Shown here: piece by piece, positions 8,464 through 17,103 of the stretch
Numbering within the stretch: the stretch's first letter is position 1
Layout: every line of letters begins with the position of its first letter
Source of the DNA: Bacteroidales bacterium
Lineage (GTDB): Bacteria; Bacteroidota; Bacteroidia; Bacteroidales; UBA932
DNA: 54,124 bases
Assembly (NCBI GenBank): GCA_017443025.1
Contig: JAFSPG010000008.1
Location: 1 to 54,124 of the forward strand
Direction: 5' to 3'
Notes under the pieces: model-generated
What the model was told of the DNA's origin: nothing
The model's database searches: none
Seen by the model: only the letters and a program-made list of their open reading frames with translations
Made by a program: the position numbers and the translations under genes

Positions 8464-9480
8464 TTAACTTACGTGTACAACTTCAGGTTGGAGGGTGATA
8501 CCGAACTTGTTTTCGACTTCGGAGATGATTTTACGCTCAAGGGTAAGGACTTCTTCAGGGGAAGCCTTTCCGCTGGCATTGATTATTACGAGTGGCTGCT
8601 TTTCGTGTACGGCTGCGCCGCCGTGCGATGCGCCGCGAAGGCCGCACTGGTCGATGAGCCAGGCTGCGGGAATCTTTACCATTCCGTCAGGGAGGTCGAA
8701 GTGCGGGGCCGAGCCGTCGGGCGAGATTCTTTCGAAGACCTCACGGGCCACGACGGGATTCTTGAAGAAACTGCCGGCACTGCCTGTAACTGCGGGGTCG
8801 GGGAGTTTTTCGCGGCGAATCCTGATAATGGCGTCGCGCACTTCCTGCGGAGTCTTGGGCACCGCTCCGCCGAGGGCTTCGCGGACGCCTTTGTATTCGA
8901 GTCTGGGCTTGGGCTTACGGGACAGGCGGAAAAGCACTCCGGTAACGACATAGCGGCCCTTGTTTTCGGGGCGCTTGAAGATGGAGTCGCGGTATCCGTA
9001 ATGACATTCTTCGGTAGAGAACTTAATCTTCTTGCGCTTGTGAAGGTCGTAGCAGACAACTCCTGAAATAATGTCGCAGACCTCAACTCCGTAAGCGCCG
9101 ATGTTCTGCACGGCAGCGCCTCCGACCTCTCCGGGTATGAGGGAGAGATTCTCGGCGCCCCAGAGTCCGTGGCTGCATGTCTGGGCCACGAAATCATCGA
9201 AGGTAACTCCCGCCCCGACCATCACCGGTACATCATCAAAGCCGAGGTCGACATACTTGATATAGCGGATGGCACTGTGCAGGATGGTGCCCTTGAAATC
9301 GCCGGAAAACAGGAGGTTGCTGCCTCCGCCTACGTGAAGCAACGGCGACGGGAGGGAGTCGAAATCCAGGGCTTCGAGTTCAGCCACCGACTCATACTCC
9401 AGATAACGGGCACAGGACACCTTCATTCCGAAAGTGTTATGCCCACTCAAATCATGATTGTCGAATATTCTCACCGCCAT
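8464..9480 (-). CDS. murB: UDP-N-acetylenolpyruvoylglucosamine reductase
   Basis: FAD- and NADPH-dependent reduction of the MurA product to UDP-MurNAc. The 338-residue protein starts with HNTFGMKV, and shows the FAD-binding GGGSNLLF and IPGEVGGAAVQNIGAYGVE motifs, YRDSIFK, the catalytic GSAGSFFKNP serine region, and the C-terminal domain of the long (type I, E. coli-like) form. It is the first gene of the eight-gene operon. Its start at 9480 is divergent from nhaC, with about 80 bp between them holding promoters for both directions. Confidence 0.95.
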   Translation of the reverse strand: MAVRIFDNHDLSGHNTFGMKVSCARYLEYESVAELEALDFDSLPSPLLHVGGGSNLLFSGDFKGTILHSAIRYIKYVDLGFDDVPVMVGAGVTFDDFVAQTCSHGLWGAENLSLIPGEVGGAAVQNIGAYGVEVCDIISGVVCYDLHKRKKIKFSTEECHYGYRDSIFKRPENKGRYVVTGVLFRLSRKPKPRLEYKGVREALGGAVPKTPQEVRDAIIRIRREKLPDPAVTGSAGSFFKNPVVAREVFERISPDGSAPHFDLPDGMVKIPAAWLIDQCGLRGASHGGAAVHEKQPLVIINASGKASPEEVLTLERKIISEVENKFGITLQPEVVHVS

Positions 9481-9536
9481 CTGCCGCTTAAAACGTAAAA
9501 ATCAGTCAAAGTTACTTAAAAATTATTGTTAATTTT

Positions 9537-9544
9537 TATATTTG
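9537..9544 (+). promoter_or_regulatory. -7 promoter motif for nhaC
   Basis: TATATTTG, a perfect TAnnTTTG match, 17 bp before the nhaC ATG. The predicted leader is only about 10 nt. This argues against the upstream TTG at 9526 as a start. Confidence 0.5.
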
Positions 9545-9561
9545 GCGAAATTTTTCAGGCC

Positions 9562-11004
9562 ATGAGCAACAGGGGGAAAGCCGCCATATCATGCATTCCG
9601 GTAGTTTTGCTTGTAGGGATGCTGGCGCTAAACATTCACATCTTCGGCAGCGACGCCATCCTCGGAGCAAGTCAGGTGGCACTTCTCGTGTCGGCCGGAC
9701 TTTGCATAATACTCTCGATGTGGTTTTTCAAAACCCCTTGGAAGTCATTCGAGGAGGCCATCAAGGGTAATATCGGCGATGTCACCACCGCCATCGTCAT
9801 CCTCCTGCTGATTGGCGCCATCTCCGGCAGCTGGACAGAAAGCGGAATCGTGCCCACTTTCATCTGCTACGGCATAAAAATCATCAGTCCGAAATTCTTC
9901 CTCCTTACGACCTGCACACTTTGCGCCCTTGTTTCCGTGATGATCGGCAGCTCGTGGACGACCATTGCCACCGTCGGCGTAGCCCTTATGGGAATCGGCC
10001 GTGCGGAGGGCTTCAGCGAGGGCCTGATTGCCGGAGCCATCATCTCCGGGGCCTATTTCGGCGACAAGATTTCACCTCTGTCCGACACTACCGTAATGGC
10101 ATCGTCGGTTTGCGGAGTCCCGCTCTTCCAGCATATCAAAAATATGATGAAGACGACGATTCCCTCGTTCGCAATCGCCCTTATCGCATTCGCCGTCCTT
10201 GGCTTCACCCACAGCGGCAGTGACGAGCAGAGCATTTCCCTCTACACTGAAGTCCTTCAGCAGAAATTCAACATCACGCCCTGGCTGCTGATTGTGCCTG
10301 TCATTACCGGTATAATGATAGCCAGGAGGATGCCGGCCATTATGGTCCTTGCGCTTTCTACCGCCCTTGCAAGCATCTTTGCGGTGATTTTTCAGGGTGA
10401 TATCCTCCGGGAAATCGGTTCCCAGGTATGTACAGGCAATGATGGAAAGGTCATCTTCACCGGGCTTGTCAAGTCAATCTATGATTCAGTCGGAGTTTCC
10501 ACGGGATATGCCGAAGTCGACACTCTGGTGGCCGCCCGCGGCATGACCGGAATGCTCAACACCGTGTACCTTATTATCTGCGCGATGTGCTTCGGCGCGT
10601 GCATGAGGGCGGGTGGAATGATTCAGGCCCTGACTTCCTGGCTTGTGAGCCGTCTCCGCCGCCGCTGGGCAACCGTTACGGCCACCGTCGCCACGGGTAC
10701 GGCCCTCAACGGCATCGTCTCCGACCAGTATCTTGCGATTCTGCTTACTTCTAATATCTATAAAGACGTTTACGCGGCCCGCGGCCTCGACCCTAAACTG
10801 CTGAGCCGCAGCGTGGAAGACTCCGCCACCGTCACTTCTCCCCTCTTCCCCTGGAGCAGTTGCGGCATGACTCAGGCTACCATCCTTAGCGTCTCCACCC
10901 TGGCATATCTGCCCTACTGTTTCTTCAATCTGCTCAGCCCGGTGATGAGCGTCATCGTCTCGGTCATTACCGCCCGCCGAAAAGGTTCCGGGGTGCAGAA
11001 TTAG
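9562..11004 (+). CDS. nhaC: NhaC-family Na+/H+ antiporter
   Basis: A polytopic inner-membrane protein of 480 residues with about 11-12 hydrophobic segments. NhaC-type sequence is seen around GSWTESGIVPTFICYG, SSWTTIATVGVALMGIG, GAYFGDKISPLSDTT and CGMTQATIL. The family exchanges sodium for protons, supporting sodium and pH homeostasis; some members exchange amino acids or organic acids, so the substrate is not certain. It stands alone and faces the murB operon. The following 70 bp hold the nadE promoter. Confidence 0.9.
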   Translation: MSNRGKAAISCIPVVLLVGMLALNIHIFGSDAILGASQVALLVSAGLCIILSMWFFKTPWKSFEEAIKGNIGDVTTAIVILLLIGAISGSWTESGIVPTFICYGIKIISPKFFLLTTCTLCALVSVMIGSSWTTIATVGVALMGIGRAEGFSEGLIAGAIISGAYFGDKISPLSDTTVMASSVCGVPLFQHIKNMMKTTIPSFAIALIAFAVLGFTHSGSDEQSISLYTEVLQQKFNITPWLLIVPVITGIMIARRMPAIMVLALSTALASIFAVIFQGDILREIGSQVCTGNDGKVIFTGLVKSIYDSVGVSTGYAEVDTLVAARGMTGMLNTVYLIICAMCFGACMRAGGMIQALTSWLVSRLRRRWATVTATVATGTALNGIVSDQYLAILLTSNIYKDVYAARGLDPKLLSRSVEDSATVTSPLFPWSSCGMTQATILSVSTLAYLPYCFFNLLSPVMSVIVSVITARRKGSGVQN

Positions 11005-11044
11005 ACTTATCCGAAAAGCTGTCTCTTTTTCAAAGGAAATTTCG

Positions 11045-11052
11045 TATTTTTG
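11045..11052 (+). promoter_or_regulatory. -7 promoter motif for nadE-hut operon
   Basis: TATTTTTG, a match to TAnnTTTG, 23 bp before the nadE ATG at 11075. It is the only promoter motif found before ftcD, which starts 9 bp after nadE, so it may drive the whole histidine-use operon. Confidence 0.45.
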
Positions 11053-11074
11053 TCTGGATATATAGAATTCTGCT

Positions 11075-11812
11075 ATGTTCGAGACAAAAATCGTTAAGGA
11101 CGCCTGTGTGGCGTGGATAAGGGAATGGTTTGAAGAGAACGGCCCGGGATGCAACGCCGTGCTTGGAATCTCCGGAGGAAAGGACAGCAGCGTCTGCGCC
11201 GCGCTCTGCGCCGAGGCGCTCGGCCGCGACAGAGTCATCGGAGTGACGATGCCTAACGGCGTTCAGCCTGATATAGACGATTCCCTGCGGCTCATCGCCC
11301 ATCTCGGAATCAAACACTATCAGATAAATATCGGTTCCGCTTTCGATGCCCTGATGAAAGAAGTCGAAGGCGCACTCGGAAGGGAAGCTTCGGCGCAGAC
11401 ACGCATCAATATGGCCCCGCGCCTGAGGATGACCGCCCTGTATGCCGTTTCCCAGTCGAACAACGGACGAGTGGTCAACACCTGCAATCTTTCTGAAGAC
11501 TGGGTTGGCTACAGCACCCGCTACGGCGATGCCGCCGGCGATTTTTCCCCTCTAGGAGGCCTGACGGTGCAGGAAGTCGTAGCAATAGGCAAGCTGCTTG
11601 GCCTGCCTCTCGACCTCGTTGAGAAAGCCCCGTCCGACGGACTTACAGGCAAGACCGACGAAGATAATCTGGGCTTTACCTATGCCGTGCTCGACCGCTA
11701 TATCCGTACCGGCATCTGCGAGGACCCGGCAACAAAGGAACTAATCGACCGCAAACATAAAATGAATCTCTTCAAACTGCAGCCGATTCCTCATTTCGAA
11801 CCACAAATTTAA
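11075..11812 (+). CDS. nadE: NH3-dependent NAD+ synthetase
   Basis: Makes NAD+ from deamido-NAD+ with ATP and ammonia. The 245-residue protein has the PP-loop GISGGKDSS (residues 31-39) and the downstream SEDWVGYSTRYGDAAGDFSPLGGLT and DGLTGKTDEDNLGFTY signatures. It lacks a glutaminase domain, so it should use free ammonia. It lies 9 bp upstream of ftcD and is likely the first gene of the hut operon. Histidine ammonia-lyase and the cyclodeaminase both release ammonia, and urocanate hydratase uses tightly bound NAD+, so the pairing makes metabolic sense; that link is inference. Confidence 0.94.
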   Translation: MFETKIVKDACVAWIREWFEENGPGCNAVLGISGGKDSSVCAALCAEALGRDRVIGVTMPNGVQPDIDDSLRLIAHLGIKHYQINIGSAFDALMKEVEGALGREASAQTRINMAPRLRMTALYAVSQSNNGRVVNTCNLSEDWVGYSTRYGDAAGDFSPLGGLTVQEVVAIGKLLGLPLDLVEKAPSDGLTGKTDEDNLGFTYAVLDRYIRTGICEDPATKELIDRKHKMNLFKLQPIPHFEPQI

Positions 11813-11821
11813 TTTCACCAT

Positions 11822-13546
11822 ATGGCGCAAATCATTGAATGCGTTCCCAATTTCAGCGAAGGACGCGACAAAAAGGTTATAGACGCGATTGTTTCTGCGA
11901 TTGCAGGTGCCAAGGGCCCCGGCGGCAAGAGCGTGAAAGTCCTGAATGTCGATCCGGGCGAGGCCACAAACCGCACGGTGGTAACCTTCGTAGGAGAAGT
12001 TGATGCCGTGCTTGAAGCAGCATTCCAAAGTGCCAAAAAGGCTCAGGAACTGATAGATATGAGGCAGCATCACGGCGCCCATCCGCGCAGCGGGGCCACC
12101 GACGTACTGCCACTGATTCCCGTAGCAGGAATCACTCTTGAGGAGTGCGCCACCCTGGCACGCGGCCTGGCCGAAAGGCTTTTCAAGGAGCTCGGAATAC
12201 CCTGCTACTGCTACGAAGCCGCGGCGCTCAGGCCCGAGCGGAAAAACCTTGCTGTATGCCGCGAGGGCGAGTATGAGGCACTGCCGAAGAAGTTCGCAGA
12301 TGATGCCTTGAAGCCGGATTTCGGCCCCGATGAGTTCAACGAAACTGCCGCCCGTTGCGGAGCTACCAACGTAGGCGCCCGCAACTTCCTGGTGGCCGTT
12401 AACTTCAACCTCAACACCACATCCACCCGCAGGGCGATGGCGGTAGCATTCGACGTTCGAGAGAAAGGCCGCAAGGCCCGCGAAGGCGGAAAGCTCGACG
12501 GAAAATTGCTCAAGGATGCCAATGGAGAACAGCTCTGGATTCCCGGCACGCTCAAGGGCTGCAAAGCGATAGGCTGGTATATTGATGAATACGGCATCGC
12601 ACAGGTATCGATGAACATAACCGACATCACGCTCACTCCCCTGCACATAGCCTTCGAGGAAGTCTGCCGGGCCGCCGCGGCCCGCGGTCTCAGGGTGACG
12701 GGAGCGGAGATTGTCGGACTCGTGCCCAAGTGCGTCCTCATTGACGCCGGACGCTATTATCTTGAGCGTCAGCAGCGTTCGCTCGGCATCTCCGAGGATG
12801 AGATTATTAAAATCGCCGTTAAATCCATGAGCCTTGATGATTTGAAGCCCTTCAATCCTCAGGAAAAAGTAATAGAATATCTTATGGAAGATAAAGAGAA
12901 ACAATCTGCCGCCGAGCGGCTGGTACGTATGAGCGTCAAAGACTTTGCCCGGGAGACAGCATCCGAGTCGCCGGCCCCGGGAGGCGGCTCGGTGTCGGCT
13001 GCGATGGGCGCTTTCGGCGCGGCTCTGGCCACTATGGTCGCCAACCTTTCGGCACACAAGAGAGGCTGGGATGAGCGCTGGAAGGAGTTCTCCGATGTTG
13101 CCGAAAAGGGGCAGGAAGTGATGGAAGAATTACTCTCGCTCGTTGACGAAGATACTGCCGCCTTCAACGCAATAATGGATGCCTACGGCCTTCCGAAAGG
13201 CACCGAACAGGAGAAAGCGCGCAGGACGGCAGCTATACAGGAAGCCACATTATACGCAGCTCAGGTGCCGCTGAGAACGATGGAGGCTGCCTTGAAGGCG
13301 CTTCCGCTGGCTCTCGAGATGGCGCAGAAAGGCAATCCCGCCAGCGCCTCGGACGCCGGCGTCGCCGCTCTCGCCGCCGTCGCCGCCATTCGCGGCGCCC
13401 GCCTCAACGTCCGCATCAACTGCGCCGGCCTTCAGGACAAGAACGCTTCACTGCCTCTGATTCAAAGGTCCGACGCCATAGTCGCGGAAGCCCTTAAACT
13501 CGAAAGTCAAATCCTCGCCGCCGTCGAAAATAATATTGAGCAATGA
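11822..13546 (+). CDS. ftcD: Fused glutamate formiminotransferase / formiminotetrahydrofolate cyclodeaminase
   Basis: Moves the formimino group from formiminoglutamate to tetrahydrofolate, then deaminates it to methenyl-THF. The 574-residue fusion has the transferase at about residues 1-330, with EC-PNFSEGRD at the start and the catalytic His region QHHGAHPRSGATD (H83/H84). The cyclodeaminase is at about 360-574, with ESPAPGGGSVSAAMGA and NPASASDAGVAALAA. The same fused architecture is known in animals and in Bacteroidota. It overlaps hutU by 4 bp (ATGA). Confidence 0.95.
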   Translation: MAQIIECVPNFSEGRDKKVIDAIVSAIAGAKGPGGKSVKVLNVDPGEATNRTVVTFVGEVDAVLEAAFQSAKKAQELIDMRQHHGAHPRSGATDVLPLIPVAGITLEECATLARGLAERLFKELGIPCYCYEAAALRPERKNLAVCREGEYEALPKKFADDALKPDFGPDEFNETAARCGATNVGARNFLVAVNFNLNTTSTRRAMAVAFDVREKGRKAREGGKLDGKLLKDANGEQLWIPGTLKGCKAIGWYIDEYGIAQVSMNITDITLTPLHIAFEEVCRAAAARGLRVTGAEIVGLVPKCVLIDAGRYYLERQQRSLGISEDEIIKIAVKSMSLDDLKPFNPQEKVIEYLMEDKEKQSAAERLVRMSVKDFARETASESPAPGGGSVSAAMGAFGAALATMVANLSAHKRGWDERWKEFSDVAEKGQEVMEELLSLVDEDTAAFNAIMDAYGLPKGTEQEKARRTAAIQEATLYAAQVPLRTMEAALKALPLALEMAQKGNPASASDAGVAALAAVAAIRGARLNVRINCAGLQDKNASLPLIQRSDAIVAEALKLESQILAAVENNIEQ

Positions 13547-15600
13547 GTTTCAAGGAAGATATATTGGCTGGGATTCCGGAAGTGCTGCCGGAGGTAAAGC
13601 CGTACGACAATAGCGTAAACCACGCGCCGAGGCGCAAGGACATTCTCAGCGACAGAGAAAAGAAACTTGCCCTCGCCAATGCCCTGAGGTACTTTCCGCC
13701 GCAGCATCACAAGCTGCTGGCCAGGGAATTCGCAGAGGAACTGAAAGCCTACGGGCGCATATATATGTACCGCTTCAGGCCGGAGTATCCGATGTACGCC
13801 CGCCCGATTGAAGAGTACCCTGCCAAATCGAAGCAGGCCGCCGCGATAATGGCGATGATACAGAACAATCTCGACCCTCGCGTGGCCCAGCATCCCCACG
13901 AACTGATAATATACGGAGGCAACGGAGCCATCTTCCAGAACTGGGCCCAATACCGCCTCACTATGCAGTATCTTGCCACGATGACCGACGAACAGACTCT
14001 GGTAATGTACTCCGGTCATCCCCTGGGCCTCTTCCCTTCGCATAAAAATGCGCCGAGGGTGGTAGTAAGCAACGGAATGGTCATTCCCAACTACTCCAAG
14101 CCTGACGACTGGGAGCGTTTCAACGCCCTCGGAGTATCGCAGTACGGGCAGATGACGGCAGGTTCCTATATGTATATTGGCCCGCAGGGTATCGTCCACG
14201 GCACCACCATCACCGTGATGAACGCCGCCAGGAAAGTGTTACGGAGGAGATTTCTCGACTCCGGCCTTACGGCCTCCGCTCGAAATGACAATGAAGGAGC
14301 ATCTCGAAATGACATGAAGGGAATGCTCTTCGTGACCGCCGGACTGGGTGGAATGTCAGGGGCCCAGCCCAAGGCCGGCAACATTGCAGGAGTAGTAAGC
14401 GTAACCGCCGAAATCAATCCCCTCGCTGCAGAAAAGCGCCACTCTCAGGGCTGGGTGGATGAACTCCACTACGACCTCCCGGAGCTAGCCTCCCGCATAG
14501 AGAAAGCCAGGAAGGAACGCGAAACTGTATCCCTGGCCTACGTCGGAAACGTAGTCGACCTATGGGAATACCTGGCGGAGCACGACATTCAGGTAGATTT
14601 GGGCTCCGACCAAACCTCCCTGCACAATCCCTGGGCCGGAGGATATTACCCTGCCGGTCTCAGCCTTGAGGAATCCAAACGGATGATGGCCCAGGAACCG
14701 GAAAAGTTCAAGGCTGCCGTCCAGGCCTCGCTCCGCCGTCAGGTGGCGGCGATCAATCGCCTTGCTGCAAAGGGAATGTATTTCTTCGACTACGGCAATG
14801 CCTTCCTTCTGGAGAGCTCCCGCGCCGGAGCCGATGTACTTAAGGAAGACGGCTCATTCAAATATCCATCTTACGTCCAGGATATCATGGGCCCGATGTA
14901 CTTCGACTATGGTTTCGGTCCCTTCCGCTGGGTATGCATGAGCCAGAAGCCAGAAGACCTTGCAAAGACCGACGCCATAGCGGTAAAGGTTCTGCAGGAA
15001 ATAGCAGAGACCGCCCCCGAAGAAATAAAGGGCCAGATGCACGACAACATCCTCTGGATAAAGGAAGCCGGAAGAAACAATCTTGTGGTAGGCTCCCAGG
15101 CCCGAATCCTATACGCCGACTGCGAGGGCCGCACAAAAATCGCCCTGGCCTTCAACGAAGCCATTGCCAGCGGCGAAATATCAGCCCCAATCGTACTCGG
15201 CCGCGACCATCACGACGTCTCCGGCACCGACTCGCCCTTCCGTGAGACTTCCAACATTTACGACGGTTCCCGCTTTACCGCAGACATGGCAATCCAGAAC
15301 GTCATAGGCGACTCCTTCCGCGGCGCCACCTGGGTATCCATCCACAACGGAGGAGGCGTAGGCTGGGGCGAAGTAATCAACGGAGGCTTCGGCATGGTAA
15401 TCGACGGCTCGCAGGCCGCGGCCGGCAATATCAGAAATATGCTCTTCTGGGACGTCAACAACGGCATCACCCGCCGCAGCTGGGCCCGTAACGAGGGCGC
15501 CATCTCCGCCATCAGGCGTGAGATGCAGCGTACTCCGGAACTCCGGATAACCATCCCGAACATCGCAGAAGAATCCATCATAGAATCAGCACTAAAATAA
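13543..15600 (+). CDS. hutU: Urocanate hydratase with an in-frame repeat insertion
   Basis: Converts urocanate to imidazolonepropionate with NAD+ as an electrophile. The 685-residue protein belongs to the long urocanase form; visible landmarks are LIIYGGNGAIFQNWAQY, TLVMYSGHPLGLFPSH, FVTAGLGGMSGAQPKAGN, DYGNAFLLESSRAGAD and IVLGRDHHDVSGTDSPFRET. Between the helix ending NAARKVL and the conserved FVTAGLGG strand, residues about 234-257 (rich in Arg, Asn and Ser) are encoded by a 68-bp repeat at 14248-14315. The reading frame is kept and the repeat reads through without a stop. The insert lies just before the NAD-binding domain, probably on a loop. It overlaps ftcD by 4 bp and is followed 6 bp later by hutH. 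Confidence 0.95.
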   Translation: MSFKEDILAGIPEVLPEVKPYDNSVNHAPRRKDILSDREKKLALANALRYFPPQHHKLLAREFAEELKAYGRIYMYRFRPEYPMYARPIEEYPAKSKQAAAIMAMIQNNLDPRVAQHPHELIIYGGNGAIFQNWAQYRLTMQYLATMTDEQTLVMYSGHPLGLFPSHKNAPRVVVSNGMVIPNYSKPDDWERFNALGVSQYGQMTAGSYMYIGPQGIVHGTTITVMNAARKVLRRRFLDSGLTASARNDNEGASRNDMKGMLFVTAGLGGMSGAQPKAGNIAGVVSVTAEINPLAAEKRHSQGWVDELHYDLPELASRIEKARKERETVSLAYVGNVVDLWEYLAEHDIQVDLGSDQTSLHNPWAGGYYPAGLSLEESKRMMAQEPEKFKAAVQASLRRQVAAINRLAAKGMYFFDYGNAFLLESSRAGADVLKEDGSFKYPSYVQDIMGPMYFDYGFGPFRWVCMSQKPEDLAKTDAIAVKVLQEIAETAPEEIKGQMHDNILWIKEAGRNNLVVGSQARILYADCEGRTKIALAFNEAIASGEISAPIVLGRDHHDVSGTDSPFRETSNIYDGSRFTADMAIQNVIGDSFRGATWVSIHNGGGVGWGEVINGGFGMVIDGSQAAAGNIRNMLFWDVNNGITRRSWARNEGAISAIRREMQRTPELRITIPNIAEESIIESALK
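14248..14315. repeat. AGATTTCTC...CGAAATGACAT repeat inside hutU
   Basis: Starts AGATTTCTC, contains a GGCC-ttac-GGCC hairpin, then CGAAATGACA and CGAAATGACAT separated by a short spacer. This is the same order and wording as the intergenic copy at 1612-1672. It lies in frame in a coding sequence. Confidence 0.75.
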
Positions 15601-15606
15601 GCAAAA

Positions 15607-17103
15607 GTGACACATCAAATTTCATCCGCCCGCCTTTCGCTTGAAAGGATAAAGGAAATAATCGACAATAAGGAGAAACTTGAACTTTCGCCCGAAAGCG
15701 TCAAGGCCATAGAAAAATGCCGTAAATATCTCGACGACAAGATGGCCGACATCGACCGTCCGGTGTATGGTATCTCCACCGGCTTCGGTTCGCTCTGCAA
15801 CATCACCATTCCCGAAGAGGACCTGAGCCAGCTGCAGTATAATCTTGTGGTTTCGCACGCCTGCGGCACAGGTGAGACAGTCCGCCCGGAAATCGTCAAG
15901 ATAATGCTCCTGCTGAAGATTCAGAGCCTGTCTTACGGCCACTCCGGCACACAGCTTATCACAGTGCAGAGGCTGGTGGACATGTTCAACGCCGACATAA
16001 TACCGGTAGTGTACCAGCAGGGCTCCCTCGGTGCCTCAGGCGACCTCGCCCCTCTGGCCCATATGAGCCTTCCGCTCATAGGCCTTGGCGAAGTCCTCTA
16101 CAAGGGAGAAGTCCGGCCGAGCGCCGAAGTGTGGAAGGAATTTGGCTGGAAAGCCATCAAGCTCCAGTCCAAGGAAGGTCTGGCCCTTCTCAACGGCACC
16201 CAGTTCATGAGCGCTCACGCCGTGTGGTCGCTGATTAAATGCGAGCGCCTGACAGCCTGGGGCGACGTTATCGGAGCCCTTTCGCTCGACGCATACGACG
16301 GACGCATAGAGCCTTTCCTGCCTCTGACTCATCAGCTCCGCCCCCACAGAGGGCAGATAGAAACCGGCAAAATCTTCATCAAACTGCTTGAAGGCAGCAA
16401 ACTTATAAGCAGGGAAAAAGAGCACGTTCAGGACCCTTATTCCTTCCGCTGCATCCCTCAGGTTCATGGAGCCGTCAAGGATAATCTCCGCTACGTCCGT
16501 TCCGTTATCGAAGCTGAAATCAACAGCGCCACCGACAACCCGAACATCTTCCCAGACGAGGATATGATAATATCCGCTGGTAACTTCCACGGAGAGCCTA
16601 TCGCCATTCCGATGGATACCCTTGCCATAGCGATGTCGGAGCTGGCAAATATCTCTGAACGAAGGATTTTCCGCCTGATTTCCGGACATCGCGGCCTGCC
16701 CAAGTTCCTGGTCGCCGAACCCGGCCTCAACAGCGGATTCATGATTCCGCAGTACACGGCCGCCTCGATAGTGAGCCAGAACAAAGGCCTCTGCTGGCCG
16801 GCATCCGCCGATTCGATTCCTTCTTCACAGGGCCAGGAAGACCACGTGAGCATGGGCTCGAACGCAGCCACAAAACTCGTCCGCGTAGTCGATAACGTAG
16901 AGACGGTTCTGGCAATCGAACTTTTCAATGCAGCCCAGGCCCTGGATTTCCGCAAACCGGAAAAGACTTCTCCCCAGCTGGAAAAGATTCTGAACGACTA
17001 CCGCAAGGAGGTCCCGTTCATCGACAAGGATACATATATGCATCCGCTCATAATGAAATCTGTTGATTTCCTCCGCAACGAACCCTGCCCCGTCAGCATA
17101 TGA
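15607..17103 (+). CDS. hutH: Histidine ammonia-lyase
   Basis: Removes ammonia from L-histidine to give urocanate. The 498-residue protein carries the Ala143-Ser144-Gly145 triad in GSLGASGDLAPL, which cyclises to the MIO electrophile. Other family sites are YGISTGFGSL, NGTQFMSAHA, QDPYSFRCIPQVHGA and ITNSATDNPN-like text near SATDNPNIF. The start is a GTG at 15607, 6 bp after hutU; no ATG is better placed. It overlaps hutI by 4 bp. Confidence 0.96.
   Translation: MTHQISSARLSLERIKEIIDNKEKLELSPESVKAIEKCRKYLDDKMADIDRPVYGISTGFGSLCNITIPEEDLSQLQYNLVVSHACGTGETVRPEIVKIMLLLKIQSLSYGHSGTQLITVQRLVDMFNADIIPVVYQQGSLGASGDLAPLAHMSLPLIGLGEVLYKGEVRPSAEVWKEFGWKAIKLQSKEGLALLNGTQFMSAHAVWSLIKCERLTAWGDVIGALSLDAYDGRIEPFLPLTHQLRPHRGQIETGKIFIKLLEGSKLISREKEHVQDPYSFRCIPQVHGAVKDNLRYVRSVIEAEINSATDNPNIFPDEDMIISAGNFHGEPIAIPMDTLAIAMSELANISERRIFRLISGHRGLPKFLVAEPGLNSGFMIPQYTAASIVSQNKGLCWPASADSIPSSQGQEDHVSMGSNAATKLVRVVDNVETVLAIELFNAAQALDFRKPEKTSPQLEKILNDYRKEVPFIDKDTYMHPLIMKSVDFLRNEPCPVSI

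Noticed and set aside
7151-9561. Lysine riboswitch before the murB-dap operon
   Set aside because: The upstream gap is about 80 bp and holds divergent promoters; there is no room for, and no sign of, the lysine aptamer.
11741-13057. Long open frame antisense to ftcD (over 400 codons)
   Set aside because: The plus strand encodes a full FTCD enzyme with all motifs; the antisense frame has no family text and reflects GC-rich codon structure.
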